Shown here in pieces: positions 14,380 to 22,541 of a DNA stretch of 56,867 bases. A program made the translations under genes and the position numbers. Under the pieces are notes generated by a model. That model was not told where the DNA came from. It worked only from the letters and a program-made list of their open reading frames with translations, and ran no database searches. Position 1 is the stretch's first letter, and every line of letters starts with the position of its first letter. The DNA is from a virus: IMG/VR virus record IMGVR_UViG_3300031774_000017, positions 1 to 56,867 of that record; one strand, written 5' to 3'.

Positions 14380-15387
14380 ATGGCAATAAAATATTTAAAC
14401 AATCTTGATTTAAACAAGAATCAGCTACAAAATGCTGTTATACAAGTACTTGGTACTGCGCCTTCAAATCCTGTTTCAGGTCAAATATATTATAATTCAT
14501 CGGACAATTTAGTATATTATTATAATGGTACTTCTTTTAAATCATTTTCAGGTGATATAGAGTCAATAACTACAAGTACAGCAAACCAATTATTAATAAC
14601 TAATGATACAGGGCCAATACCAAGTTTAGCTATTGTTACAGGTTCAGTTGTAAATAGTGGTACTGCTTTAGCTACAGGCGATCAAATATATGATTTTGTA
14701 ATTGGAACTCCTATAAGTTCATTAGCTACAGCTACTGCTGATGTTGATCTTGGTAGTAATAAATTAATTAATGTTACAGACCCAGCAGCAGCACAAGATG
14801 CAGCAACTAAAGCATATGTAGATGCAGCTGTAGTTGGTGGTTTAACATATAAAGGCGGTTATAATGCTTCTACAAATTCACCAGATTTAGATACAGGTAG
14901 TAATATAGCTGTAACACAAGGAGATACATATACTGTTACTGCTGATGGTACATTTTTTACTGAACAAGTTAGAATAGGTGACTTTTTAATTGCTGAAGAA
15001 GACATGGCCGCCTCAGGTGGTAGTGCTTTATCAAAATGGACTGTAGTACAAAGTAATATAGATTTAGCAACAGCTGCAGCAACTGATGGTGCAACAGTAA
15101 AAGGTATTTCAGGTTATGATTCAGCAGATTTTTCAGTAAATGCAAATGGCTGGGTACAATTAGCAACAAAACAATTTGCGGCATCAATTGGTGATGGTAC
15201 AAATACAAGTTATACAGTAACTCATAATTTAGGTTCTTTAGATGTAATAGTACAATTATATGATGTATCTTCAAATGATACTGTAATTGCAGATATTGTA
15301 AGAACATCAACTAATGTTGTAACAGTTAGTTTTTCTGTAGCACCTACAACAAATGATATTAGAGTACTTATACAAAAAATAGGATAA
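14380..15387 (+). CDS. Tail fibre protein (335 aa)
   Basis: The N terminus (MAIKYLNNLDLNKNQLQNAV) and VSGQIYYNSSDNLVYYYNGT form a recurring fibre pattern. DPAAAQDAATKAYVDAAVVG (about 137-156) is the common coiled stalk motif of phage fibres. The C-terminal domain (SYTVTHNLGSLDVIVQLYD, TNVVTVSFSVAPTTNDIRVL) is related to the end of the preceding 232-aa protein. Beta content and low charge fit a trimeric fibre. It is part of the same run with six-base spacing on each side. Confidence 0.8.
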   Translation: MAIKYLNNLDLNKNQLQNAVIQVLGTAPSNPVSGQIYYNSSDNLVYYYNGTSFKSFSGDIESITTSTANQLLITNDTGPIPSLAIVTGSVVNSGTALATGDQIYDFVIGTPISSLATATADVDLGSNKLINVTDPAAAQDAATKAYVDAAVVGGLTYKGGYNASTNSPDLDTGSNIAVTQGDTYTVTADGTFFTEQVRIGDFLIAEEDMAASGGSALSKWTVVQSNIDLATAAATDGATVKGISGYDSADFSVNANGWVQLATKQFAASIGDGTNTSYTVTHNLGSLDVIVQLYDVSSNDTVIADIVRTSTNVVTVSFSVAPTTNDIRVLIQKIG

Positions 15388-15397
15388 TAAATAATAT

Positions 15398-17791
15398 ATG
15401 GGTATTAAGTTTCAATCACCGATAGATCTTTCGGCACATAGAGCTATACGATATAATAGCGCTGCCCAGACTTTAGTAGTTACAGTCGCAACTAAAACTG
15501 CAGCTCACCCAGAATATGGAAATGGAAGTACAGATGGTTATGTTGTAGATGGTATTGAAGGTCCTTATTTAGAATTTACACCTGGTAATACATATAAGTT
15601 CGATCAATCGGATAATTCAAATAGCAATCATCCACTTAGATTTTATGAAGATGCTGCAAAAACAACAGCATATACCACAGGTGTAACAACTAATGGTGTA
15701 CCTGGACAATCAGGTGCTTATACCCAAATAGTACCAACAACTTCTGTACCTCCCATATTATATTATCAATGTAGTAGTCATTCCTTAATGGGAAGTTACG
15801 TTAAATTTGGTACAGGATCACAGGGTGATACATATACATTAAGTGCTAGCCAAGATGGCGATAATGTTGATATATTATTAGATGCAGGTACTGGTACTGA
15901 TTCAACTGTACAATTAACAGCTGGTTCAAATGTAACACTTACTAGAAACAATGCTCAAGAAGTAACTATTGCTGCATCAGGAGGTGGTGGTGGCACAGGT
16001 ACAGTAAGTGTACAAAAAAATGTATACACTGGTAATGGTTCAACAACAACATTTAATACAAGTACAGCTATTGTTAATGAAAATAATGTACAGGTATATA
16101 TAGATGGTGTTTATCAATCTAAAGATAATTATACTACAAGTGGAAGTACAGTTACAATGGCAACTGCTCCTGGAAATGGTACATCTGTTGAGCTTATTCA
16201 TTTTATTACTTTAAGTGGTAATGTTGTAGCGGTCGATACTTTTAATGCTAATGGTGTAACAACTACTTTTAATCTTACTTTATCTGTTAGTGATAAAAAC
16301 AATACTCAAGTATATATAGACGGTGTTTATCAAGATAAATCCACATACTCAGTTAATGGTAGTAATATAACTTTTTCCCCAGCCCCTGGTAATGGAGCTA
16401 AAGTAGAAGTAGTACAATTAAAACCTTCAACTTCATCAACTGGTATAAATTCAAATGTTTTTACAGGAACCGGAAGTGCTGTTGATTTTACATTATCACA
16501 ATCACTTACAAATGAAAATAATACATTTGTATTTATACAAGGTGTATATCAAGAAAAATCAACATATTCTATAGCAGGTACAACTTTAACATTTAGTACT
16601 GCACCTCAAAATGGTTATAGTATTGAAGTAATGGCTTTTGATAGTATAACAATTGGTAATCAATCTAGTCCTGGCACTGATTGGCAAACCGCTATAAAAA
16701 CTTCAAATTTTACAGCTGCTGCTGGAGATGGATACTTTGTTAATACAACTTCAAGTTCAGTAACTGTCACTTTACCTACACCTCCTACTGTTGGGAATGA
16801 GGTAGTAATACAAGACTATGCTGGAACATTTGATACTAATGAATTAATATTAGTTAGTAGTGATAAAATACAAGGTAGAGACACTAATGCTAAGTGTATT
16901 ATTGAAAATGCAACTGTAAGATTAATATATCAAGATACAACTCAAGGTTGGACTGCAGATAATATAGTAGATATTCCTCTTACACGAACTGCAAACTTTT
17001 TAGTTGTAGCCGGTGGCGGTGGTGCCGGAAGAAATGACACATACTACGGTGGTGGTGGTGGTGGTGGAGGTTTTAGATCTTCAACAGACGGTAGAGGAGG
17101 AGGACAATCTTCTGATACAGCATTACAATTAACACCATCAACTAATTATACTGTAACTGTAGGTGGTGGTGGTGCAGAAGGTACAAGTGGTACAGATAAA
17201 GGAACTACAGGTTCAGATTCTGTTTTTGGTACTATAACTTCTAAAGGTGGAGGTGGTGCTGGTGCTTATGATGCAACAGGTAACGCTTTAGATGGTGGCT
17301 CCGGTGGTGGAGGTGGTGGTAATGACCAAGCAAATACAGGGGGTAGTGCTTTAACTTCTCCTGCTATATCAGGATATGATGGTGGTGATGTTGCTGCAGG
17401 ATCTGGTGAAGGTGGTGCTGGTGGTGGTGGTGCTGGTAGTGCTGGTGTAAATGCAACTACTACAAGTGGGACAAATGGAGGAGCTGCAAAAGCTGCAACT
17501 ATTACAGGCTCTACTGTATATTATGCTGCCGGTGGTGGTGGTAAAAGAGGTTGGCAAGGAAGTCATGGATCTGCAGGCTCAAACGCAGTTGGAGGTGCTA
17601 ACTCTGGTGATGGAGGTACTCCACCTGGAGCTACTTCTGCTGCAAACGGTCAATCAGGTAAAGTAATATTAAAATATGACAGTTCTTACACACTTACAAT
17701 TGGTGCAGGATTAACCAGTTCAACTGCTACATCTGGTTCTGATAAAATAACAACATTTACAGCAGGAACAGGAAATATATCAATTAATTAA
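15398..17791 (+). CDS. Multidomain adhesin: cupredoxin-like, three repeats, Gly-rich tip (797 aa)
   Basis: Likely receptor-binding fibre. Residues about 60-140 resemble a cupredoxin domain with NHPLRF (His78) and YYQCSSHSLMG (Cys125, His128, Met131), the His/Cys/His/Met set of a type 1 copper site. Residues about 208-417 are three tandem beta repeats of about 70 residues, each with a form of VYIDGVYQ.K..Y and T.APGNG. From about 530, FLVVAGGGGAG opens a Gly-rich domain with long Gly runs, like phage gp38-type adhesins. It ends TFTAGTGNISIN, nearly the same as the 328-aa adhesin. Copper binding is a prediction. Confidence 0.8.
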   Translation: MGIKFQSPIDLSAHRAIRYNSAAQTLVVTVATKTAAHPEYGNGSTDGYVVDGIEGPYLEFTPGNTYKFDQSDNSNSNHPLRFYEDAAKTTAYTTGVTTNGVPGQSGAYTQIVPTTSVPPILYYQCSSHSLMGSYVKFGTGSQGDTYTLSASQDGDNVDILLDAGTGTDSTVQLTAGSNVTLTRNNAQEVTIAASGGGGGTGTVSVQKNVYTGNGSTTTFNTSTAIVNENNVQVYIDGVYQSKDNYTTSGSTVTMATAPGNGTSVELIHFITLSGNVVAVDTFNANGVTTTFNLTLSVSDKNNTQVYIDGVYQDKSTYSVNGSNITFSPAPGNGAKVEVVQLKPSTSSTGINSNVFTGTGSAVDFTLSQSLTNENNTFVFIQGVYQEKSTYSIAGTTLTFSTAPQNGYSIEVMAFDSITIGNQSSPGTDWQTAIKTSNFTAAAGDGYFVNTTSSSVTVTLPTPPTVGNEVVIQDYAGTFDTNELILVSSDKIQGRDTNAKCIIENATVRLIYQDTTQGWTADNIVDIPLTRTANFLVVAGGGGAGRNDTYYGGGGGGGGFRSSTDGRGGGQSSDTALQLTPSTNYTVTVGGGGAEGTSGTDKGTTGSDSVFGTITSKGGGGAGAYDATGNALDGGSGGGGGGNDQANTGGSALTSPAISGYDGGDVAAGSGEGGAGGGGAGSAGVNATTTSGTNGGAAKAATITGSTVYYAAGGGGKRGWQGSHGSAGSNAVGGANSGDGGTPPGATSAANGQSGKVILKYDSSYTLTIGAGLTSSTATSGSDKITTFTAGTGNISIN
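17048..17065 (+). repeat. In-frame GGT microsatellite in adhesin Gly run
   Basis: Six uninterrupted GGT codons (17048-17065) followed by GGA GGT encode eight Gly in a row. Slippage here would change glycine number without breaking the frame, so it could vary adhesin tip geometry. Similar but shorter GGT/GGC tracts occur in the two other Gly-rich adhesins. Confidence 0.55.
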
Positions 17792-17796
17792 TAATT

Positions 17797-18171
17797 ATGG
17801 GACATTACGCTTTTTTAAATATGCAAAATATCGTTACTGAAGTAATAACAGGTAAAGACGAAACTGATGGTCCTACAAACTGGGAAATACATTATGGCAA
17901 TCTTCGTGAACAAGTTTGTAAAAGAACATCATATAATACTTTAGGTGGGGTGCACTCACAAGGAGAAACTCCTTTTAGAAAAAATTATGCAGGAATTGGG
18001 TACACTTATGATTTTGGTAGAGATGCTTTTATTCCACCTAAGCCATTCCCTAGTTGGACACTAGATTCAAATACATGCTTATGGGTAGCCCCTGTGGAAA
18101 TGCCATCTGATGGTAAATTATACACATGGGACGAAGAAAATCAAATTTGGGTAGAAGATGGCACAAACTAA
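17797..18171 (+). CDS. Adhesin partner/chaperone-like protein, copy 1 (124 aa)
   Basis: Paralogue of the 125-aa product at 20427. Shared parts are FRKNYAGIGYTYD..RDAFIPPKP, SW.L...TC.W.AP and YTWDEENQ.W at the end. This family is very common beside fibre genes in marine phages and is often suspected to be a fibre chaperone or tip subunit. This copy lacks the central segment (FLDSLFG...) seen in the other. It lies between two Gly-rich adhesin genes and overlaps the second by 14 bases. Confidence 0.7.
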   Translation: MGHYAFLNMQNIVTEVITGKDETDGPTNWEIHYGNLREQVCKRTSYNTLGGVHSQGETPFRKNYAGIGYTYDFGRDAFIPPKPFPSWTLDSNTCLWVAPVEMPSDGKLYTWDEENQIWVEDGTN

Positions 18172-19144
18172 AGTAAAATATCCAGGTTTAATAGATTTTG
18201 AAACTGTAGACTGCGAATATTTAGTCGTTGCAGGTGGTGGCGGTGCTAGTGTAAATAGAGGTACAGGTGGTGGCGGAGCAGGAGGTTTAAGAACTGCTTT
18301 TGGATCAACATCTGGTGGTGGTGCTAGTGCTGAAACTAATTTAACTCTTGATTTAAGTACAAATTATACAGTAACCGTTGGAGGTGGAGGTGCTGCTGCA
18401 GCTAGTAATGCTGCTGCTGGCGGTAATGGTTCTAATTCTGTATTTAGTACAATAACCTCTACTGGTGGTGGAGGTGGGCCCTCGGGTAGTTCAACAGGCG
18501 GTAATAATGGTGGTTCTGGTAGTGGAGGTGGTTCCGTGTCAAGCACTAAACATGCACCCGGTTCAGGAACTGCTAATCAAGGATATGCGGGTGGAGTTTA
18601 TACTGCTCCCGGAGGAAATGATGAAGGTGGCGGTGGAGGTGGCGGTGCTGGTGCAGTCGGTAGTGCAGGTACAACAATAGGTGGTAATGCATATGGTGGG
18701 GCCGGTGGTGTAGGCTTAGCTGTAAATATATTAAATACTACAAATGCAGGAACAGCATCTGTTGGTGAAGTAAATGGCGGTTCAGTATTTTTTGCCGGCG
18801 GTGGCGGTGGTGGATTTATGGATTACGGTCAAACCATTCCTTCAAATAGAGGTGGTGATGGTGGTACAGGCGGCGGCGGTAATGGTGGTGGTGGTCCATC
18901 ATCAATAACATTTGCAGCAGCAGCAGGAACCGTAAACACAGGAGGTGCTGCAGGTGGTGCTGGAGCTAATGTTAGTACTGGTTCAAAAGCAGGAGGCTCA
19001 GGTGTTGTAATATTAAGATACCCTTCAAGCTTTACATTAACAGCAGGAGCAGGATTAACACAATCATCAGGATCTCCTTTTACAGAAAGTGGATCTAAAA
19101 TATCTGTATTTACAGCAGGAACAGGAAATATATCATTTTCTTAA
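18158..19144 (+). CDS. Gly-rich adhesin (328 aa)
   Basis: It overlaps the upstream gene by 14 bases. After a short N terminus, YLVVAGGGGASVNRGTGGGG begins a Gly-rich body with many GGGG runs spaced by short variable segments, followed by a C-terminal cap SGVVILRYPSSFTLTAGAGL and FTAGTGNISFS. The layout (Gly-rich sandwich, variable loops, cap) resembles the C-terminal part of the 797-aa protein and T4-type gp38 adhesins with polyglycine-II folds. It lacks the cupredoxin and repeat domains. Probably a separate receptor-binding tip. Confidence 0.75.
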   Translation: MAQTKVKYPGLIDFETVDCEYLVVAGGGGASVNRGTGGGGAGGLRTAFGSTSGGGASAETNLTLDLSTNYTVTVGGGGAAAASNAAAGGNGSNSVFSTITSTGGGGGPSGSSTGGNNGGSGSGGGSVSSTKHAPGSGTANQGYAGGVYTAPGGNDEGGGGGGGAGAVGSAGTTIGGNAYGGAGGVGLAVNILNTTNAGTASVGEVNGGSVFFAGGGGGGFMDYGQTIPSNRGGDGGTGGGGNGGGGPSSITFAAAAGTVNTGGAAGGAGANVSTGSKAGGSGVVILRYPSSFTLTAGAGLTQSSGSPFTESGSKISVFTAGTGNISFS

Positions 19145-19154
19145 AAAATAAAAA

Positions 19155-19535
19155 ATGGCATTAACAAAAGTAACACATAACGTTTTATCAAATAGGTATA
19201 CAGCAAGTGTGGCAATATCAACATTAACTGGCACAGTATCTTTTAATTGTGCTAATGGTTCTGTATTTAAATTAAGTGGTGATTTAACTGGAGCATATAC
19301 TATTAGTTTAACTGGATATGTAAAAGGTCAAATAATGACTATATATCCTTTAAAAGCTCAATCAATTACATTAGCTGCACAAGGAAGTAGTACAAATACT
19401 TTTAATAAAATTGGTGGAGTAGATTATGACAATACAGGTTACAATATTTTACAAATAGAATGCGTAGATGATTCTTCTACAGATCCAGTATTTATGTATA
19501 GTATAGCAACATATGTAAGTGATAATACTCCTTAA
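19155..19535 (+). CDS. Tail-fibre-associated protein (126 aa)
   Basis: It starts MALTKVTHNVLSNRYTAS, an N-terminal form repeatedly seen in marine phage fibre proteins. The rest is beta-patterned (TGTVSFNCANGSVFKLSG, GQIMTIYPLKAQSITLAAQG) and ends with FMYSIATYVSDN. It lies between two Gly-rich adhesin genes. It could be a small fibre joint or tip. No catalytic motif seen. Confidence 0.6.
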   Translation: MALTKVTHNVLSNRYTASVAISTLTGTVSFNCANGSVFKLSGDLTGAYTISLTGYVKGQIMTIYPLKAQSITLAAQGSSTNTFNKIGGVDYDNTGYNILQIECVDDSSTDPVFMYSIATYVSDNTP

Positions 19536-19537
19536 AC

Positions 19538-20425
19538 ATGTTAAGAAGAAAAATTTTAGCTCCAAGATCTTACGCTCCCTCAGGATATACATTTAATTTT
19601 CTTATGGTAGCAGGTGGTGCTGGAGGTGGTGGTGGTGCTACAAATGCTGGAGGTGGTGGTGGCGGTGGCGCTGGCGCAGCGTATGAAGCAACAAGCGGTA
19701 CAATAGCAGTAGGAACAGTATTAGGAATAACAATAGGTGCTGGTAGTGCTGGAGGTCCAAATAGTTATACAAATGGATTAACATCAAATGGAGGAGATAC
19801 TGTTATTACAAATATTGATGGAAGTGGCGGTAATTATACTGTGGATGGTGGTGGTGGCGCTGCAACAGGAAATCAAGGACCTGCTGGTGGAAACGGAGGC
19901 TGTGGTGGAGGTGGTCATGCAAATTTTGGTGGTGGCTCTGCTACAGGATTATCTGCTGGCGGAAGCGGAGGTACAGGAACAGGTGTAGTAAATTCCGGCG
20001 GTGGTGGTGGTGACGGAGGAAACGGTGGCAATGGTGGTAGTGGCACTTATAGTACAGGTGGTGCTGGGGGTGTTGGTACCCAAAGTAGTATTACAGGAAC
20101 AGCGCTTTATTATGCAGGTGGTGGCGGTGGTGGCGGTTATTATACTGCAGGTGTAGCATCTGGAGGTTCTAGTGTAGGCGGAAATTCAGGTGGACAAATG
20201 AGTCAACCAACTGCTGGTACAGTTAATACCGGTAGTGGGGGTGGTGGTAGAAACAACTGGAATAATCCAGGTGTTGGAGCATCCGGAGCATCAGGTGTTG
20301 TTGTTTTAAAAATACCAGATGCAAACTATTCAGGTACAACCACCGGTAGCCCTACTGTAGATACTTCAAGTGTAAGTGGGTTTACAATTTTAAAATATAC
20401 CGGTAGCGGTAGTTATACAGCTTAA
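19538..20425 (+). CDS. Gly-rich adhesin (295 aa)
   Basis: Third Gly-rich adhesin of the cassette. It has FNFLMVAGGAGGGGGATNAG at the entrance to the Gly-rich domain, dense Gly runs to about residue 245, then SGVVVLKIPDANYSGTTTG and a cap that differs from the other two (FTILKYTGSGSYTA). This differing end suggests divergence in partner or receptor. It is followed one base later by the second partner gene. Likely a host-recognition tip protein. Confidence 0.75.
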   Translation: MLRRKILAPRSYAPSGYTFNFLMVAGGAGGGGGATNAGGGGGGGAGAAYEATSGTIAVGTVLGITIGAGSAGGPNSYTNGLTSNGGDTVITNIDGSGGNYTVDGGGGAATGNQGPAGGNGGCGGGGHANFGGGSATGLSAGGSGGTGTGVVNSGGGGGDGGNGGNGGSGTYSTGGAGGVGTQSSITGTALYYAGGGGGGGYYTAGVASGGSSVGGNSGGQMSQPTAGTVNTGSGGGGRNNWNNPGVGASGASGVVVLKIPDANYSGTTTGSPTVDTSSVSGFTILKYTGSGSYTA

Positions 20426-20426
20426 T

Positions 20427-20804
20427 ATGGCACATTTTGCAAAAATTAATTCAAATAATATTGTTGAAATAGTACATGTAGTAAACAATGAAGTTATTAA
20501 AAAAGAAGATGGTACAGAAGATGAATCAAAAGGTAAAGAATTTTTAGATTCATTATTTGGTTCTGCTACATGGGTACAAACTTCTTATAATAATAACTTT
20601 AGAAAAAATTATGCTGGAGTTGGTTATACATATGATATTACACGAGATGCTTTTATACCACCCAAACCTCATGATTCGTGGGTTTTAAATGAAAATACAT
20701 GCCAATGGGAAGCTCCTATAGAATTTCCTGATGTAAATAATAGGTATAATTGGAATGAAGAAAATCAAGAATGGGATTATGTAGGCCCTGCTTTATTTGA
20801 ATAA
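20427..20804 (+). CDS. Adhesin partner/chaperone-like protein, copy 2 (125 aa)
   Basis: Full-length relative of the 17797 gene. It starts MAHFAKINSNNIVEIVHVVN, then FLDSLFGSATWVQTSYN, FRKNYAGVGYTYDITRDAFI and PHDSWVLNENTCQWEAPIEF. The family is widespread near fibre genes of marine phages. A folding-helper or tip-subunit role is supposed from that neighbourhood. Two copies, each just after a Gly-rich adhesin, argue for specific pairing. Confidence 0.7.
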   Translation: MAHFAKINSNNIVEIVHVVNNEVIKKEDGTEDESKGKEFLDSLFGSATWVQTSYNNNFRKNYAGVGYTYDITRDAFIPPKPHDSWVLNENTCQWEAPIEFPDVNNRYNWNEENQEWDYVGPALFE

Positions 20805-20805
20805 T

Positions 20806-21216
20806 ATGAAAAAAAAATTTAAAGATACTGTAGTTGGAAAATTTTTATTAAATAAAATTCCAACTGTAGTTGGATCAATAGCTAGTGGTACACCAGCTGG
20901 CAGTATTATAGAAGCTATAATAGGTAGCAGTGAAATGTCTGATGGCGATAAAGAAATTGCATTAGAAAAACTAAAACTTGAAAGAGCTGAAATAGATGGA
21001 ACAACAGAAAGATGGGTTGCAGATGCCAGCTCAGGAGCGTGGCTTGCGGCTAATGTTCGTCCATTAACATTAATATTTTTAACAGTAAGCTATGTAATTG
21101 GGTGGTACTTAGGTTATCCACTTGATTCAATAACCGGTTTATTAACAATAGTAATCGGAGGCTATTTCGGATCACGAGGTGTTGAGAAAGTCTTTGGAAA
21201 CAAAATGCACAAATAA
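20806..21216 (+). CDS. Holin, GTA/3-TM type (136 aa)
   Basis: I use the ATG at 20806. Residues about 60-75 (TTERWVADASSGAWLAANVR) lead into two strong membrane helices (PLTLIFLTVSYVIGWYLGY and ITGLLTIVIGGYFGSRGVEK), a layout typical of the GTA/phage holin family with a membrane-active N-terminal helix. It should make the inner-membrane lesions that start lysis. It is placed directly before a small membrane peptide and an M15 peptidase, which completes a lysis cassette. Confidence 0.8.
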   Translation: MKKKFKDTVVGKFLLNKIPTVVGSIASGTPAGSIIEAIIGSSEMSDGDKEIALEKLKLERAEIDGTTERWVADASSGAWLAANVRPLTLIFLTVSYVIGWYLGYPLDSITGLLTIVIGGYFGSRGVEKVFGNKMHK

Positions 21217-21217
21217 A

Positions 21218-21367
21218 ATGCAAGACTTAAGAATTTATGGTATAAGTTTAGGAGGCTTCACCTTTTCTATAATGCCAGATATAAATCCGCTGCTACAAAC
21301 AGTAGTATTATTATTAACTATAATATATACCATAATAGGTATAAAAAACAAATTAAATAATAAATAA
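21218..21367 (+). CDS. Small single-span membrane peptide (49 aa)
   Basis: The ATG at 21218 follows the holin stop by one base. Residues about 23-42 (LLQTVVLLLTIIYTIIGI) form one membrane helix, with a basic C terminus (KNKLNNK). Sited between holin and endolysin, it may be an antiholin or a second holin component. Similar tiny genes occupy this slot in other marine phages, from memory. Confidence 0.6.
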   Translation: MQDLRIYGISLGGFTFSIMPDINPLLQTVVLLLTIIYTIIGIKNKLNNK

Positions 21368-21368
21368 A

Positions 21369-21719
21369 ATGCCTTTAAAATACTTTAATGAATCTGAATT
21401 TAATCAGTATAAAATGATGGATAAAAAGCTTCTTAAAATGCTAGATGATTTACGAGAAGCTTATGGATCACCTATAAAAATTACATCTAGTTATAGAAGT
21501 CCGGATCATCCAATAGAAGCAAAGAAAAAAGCACCAGGTGAACATGCTTACGGTGCTGCTGTTGATATTGCAAGTATTGGTGGTGAAACAACATTTAAAT
21601 TAGTTAAAGCTGCTATGGACGTCGGCTTTACAAGAATAGGAGTTAGTAGAAAAAATAATTTTGTTCATGTGGGTATCGGTTACCCGGATGCTCCACCTAT
21701 AACTCTTTGGACATATTAA
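21369..21719 (+). CDS. Peptidase M15 endolysin (116 aa)
   Basis: Zinc peptidase predicted to cut peptidoglycan peptide cross-bridges at lysis. It has ITSSYRSPDHP (38-48), EHAYGAAVDIA (58-68) and NFVHVGI (97-103). His59, Asp66 and His100 are the expected zinc ligands of the M15A/D-Ala-D-Ala carboxypeptidase-like fold. The 116-aa length is typical of the single-domain form. It lacks a signal peptide, so it relies on the holin for access. It starts one base after the small membrane peptide gene. Confidence 0.88.
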   Translation: MPLKYFNESEFNQYKMMDKKLLKMLDDLREAYGSPIKITSSYRSPDHPIEAKKKAPGEHAYGAAVDIASIGGETTFKLVKAAMDVGFTRIGVSRKNNFVHVGIGYPDAPPITLWTY

Positions 21720-21729
21720 ATAAAATTAA

Positions 21730-21951
21730 ATGGCAAAATTAATTAGAAAAATTAGTATTGGCACTGATTATAAAAATGAAGCAATGCATTACTCTGTAGG
21801 CCAAGAAGTTTATGGAGGACATACAATTTGTGACATTTTAGAAGAAGAAGGTGCCTATAAAATTTATATTACAAAAAATAAAGAAGTATTACCGTGGAAA
21901 CACTTTAATGGTAATATGGCTGTATCTGTTGAATATAACTTAGATTATTAA
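21730..21951 (+). CDS. Conserved phage hypothetical protein (73 aa)
   Basis: It starts MAKLIRKISIGTDYKNEAMH and contains VGQEVYGGHTICDILEEEGA and KEVLPWKHFNGNMAVSVEYN. The family is one I recall in marine phages near packaging genes, with no function. It looks like a small beta protein. Its stop overlaps the next start (TAATG), so it is coupled to the co-chaperonin-like gene. Confidence 0.65.
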   Translation: MAKLIRKISIGTDYKNEAMHYSVGQEVYGGHTICDILEEEGAYKIYITKNKEVLPWKHFNGNMAVSVEYNLDY

Positions 21952-22541
21952 TGCAATCTTTATTTGAATATATTATATCTACTGAAAATCGCTACAACAA
22001 CATTATTGATGTTGAGGGTAAGGAATTAGTCGTTAATACAGAAGTTACTGAAAGAGATTATATGTTTGTTAATCGTATAGGTAAAATAGTAAAGTTACCA
22101 TTATATAATAATTCAGAACTAAAAGAAAACGATGAAGTTATTGTGCATCATAATGTTTTTAGAAGATGGATTGATGTAGAAGGAATTCAAAAAAATTCTT
22201 CAAGCTTTTTAAATGAAAATGAATATTTAGTTTCTGAGGATCAAATATTTGCTTATAAAAGAAATAATAAATGGAAAAGTTTACCTAATTTTTGTTTTGT
22301 AAAACCTTTATATAAAAAAAATAAATGGGCTCTTAAAACAGACGAAAATCTTTTAGGTATACTTACATATAGTAATAGTAAATTAAACCAATTAGGAGTG
22401 TCTATTGGAGACGTGGTGGGCTTTACACCTGATTCAGAATATGAGTTTAATATTGAAGGAGAAAAATTATATCGTATTTTTTCACATCACATAACAATAA
22501 AATATGGAACAAAAGAGAGACAAGGTTATATTAGCTGCTGA
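21951..22541 (+). CDS. Possible GroES-like fold protein (196 aa)
   Basis: Two segments look like tandem GroES-type beta barrels. Residues about 42-105 run RIGKIVKLPLYNNSELKEND, EVIVHHNVFRRWID and EYLVSEDQIFAYK. Residues about 133-190 run LLGILTYSNSKLNQLGVSIG, DVVGFTPDSEYEFNI and LYRIFSHHITIKYG. The order G.(V/I), GD/ND-x-V, then a late hydrophobic strand copies the co-chaperonin core, but no mobile loop is obvious. The true GroES is at 7437, far away. It could be a second co-chaperonin, a virion barrel protein or an unrelated fold. Confidence 0.45.
   Translation: MQSLFEYIISTENRYNNIIDVEGKELVVNTEVTERDYMFVNRIGKIVKLPLYNNSELKENDEVIVHHNVFRRWIDVEGIQKNSSSFLNENEYLVSEDQIFAYKRNNKWKSLPNFCFVKPLYKKNKWALKTDENLLGILTYSNSKLNQLGVSIGDVVGFTPDSEYEFNIEGEKLYRIFSHHITIKYGTKERQGYISC

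Noticed and set aside
18364-18546. Pro-rich antisense frame in the Gly-rich adhesin, and similar frames elsewhere in the adhesin genes
   Set aside because: GGN glycine codons read backwards give proline. These are artefacts of the Gly-rich sequence.
15398-20804. Diversity-generating retroelement acting on the fibre genes
   Set aside because: No reverse transcriptase, template repeat or variable-repeat pair was seen. The repeats present are coding paralogues.
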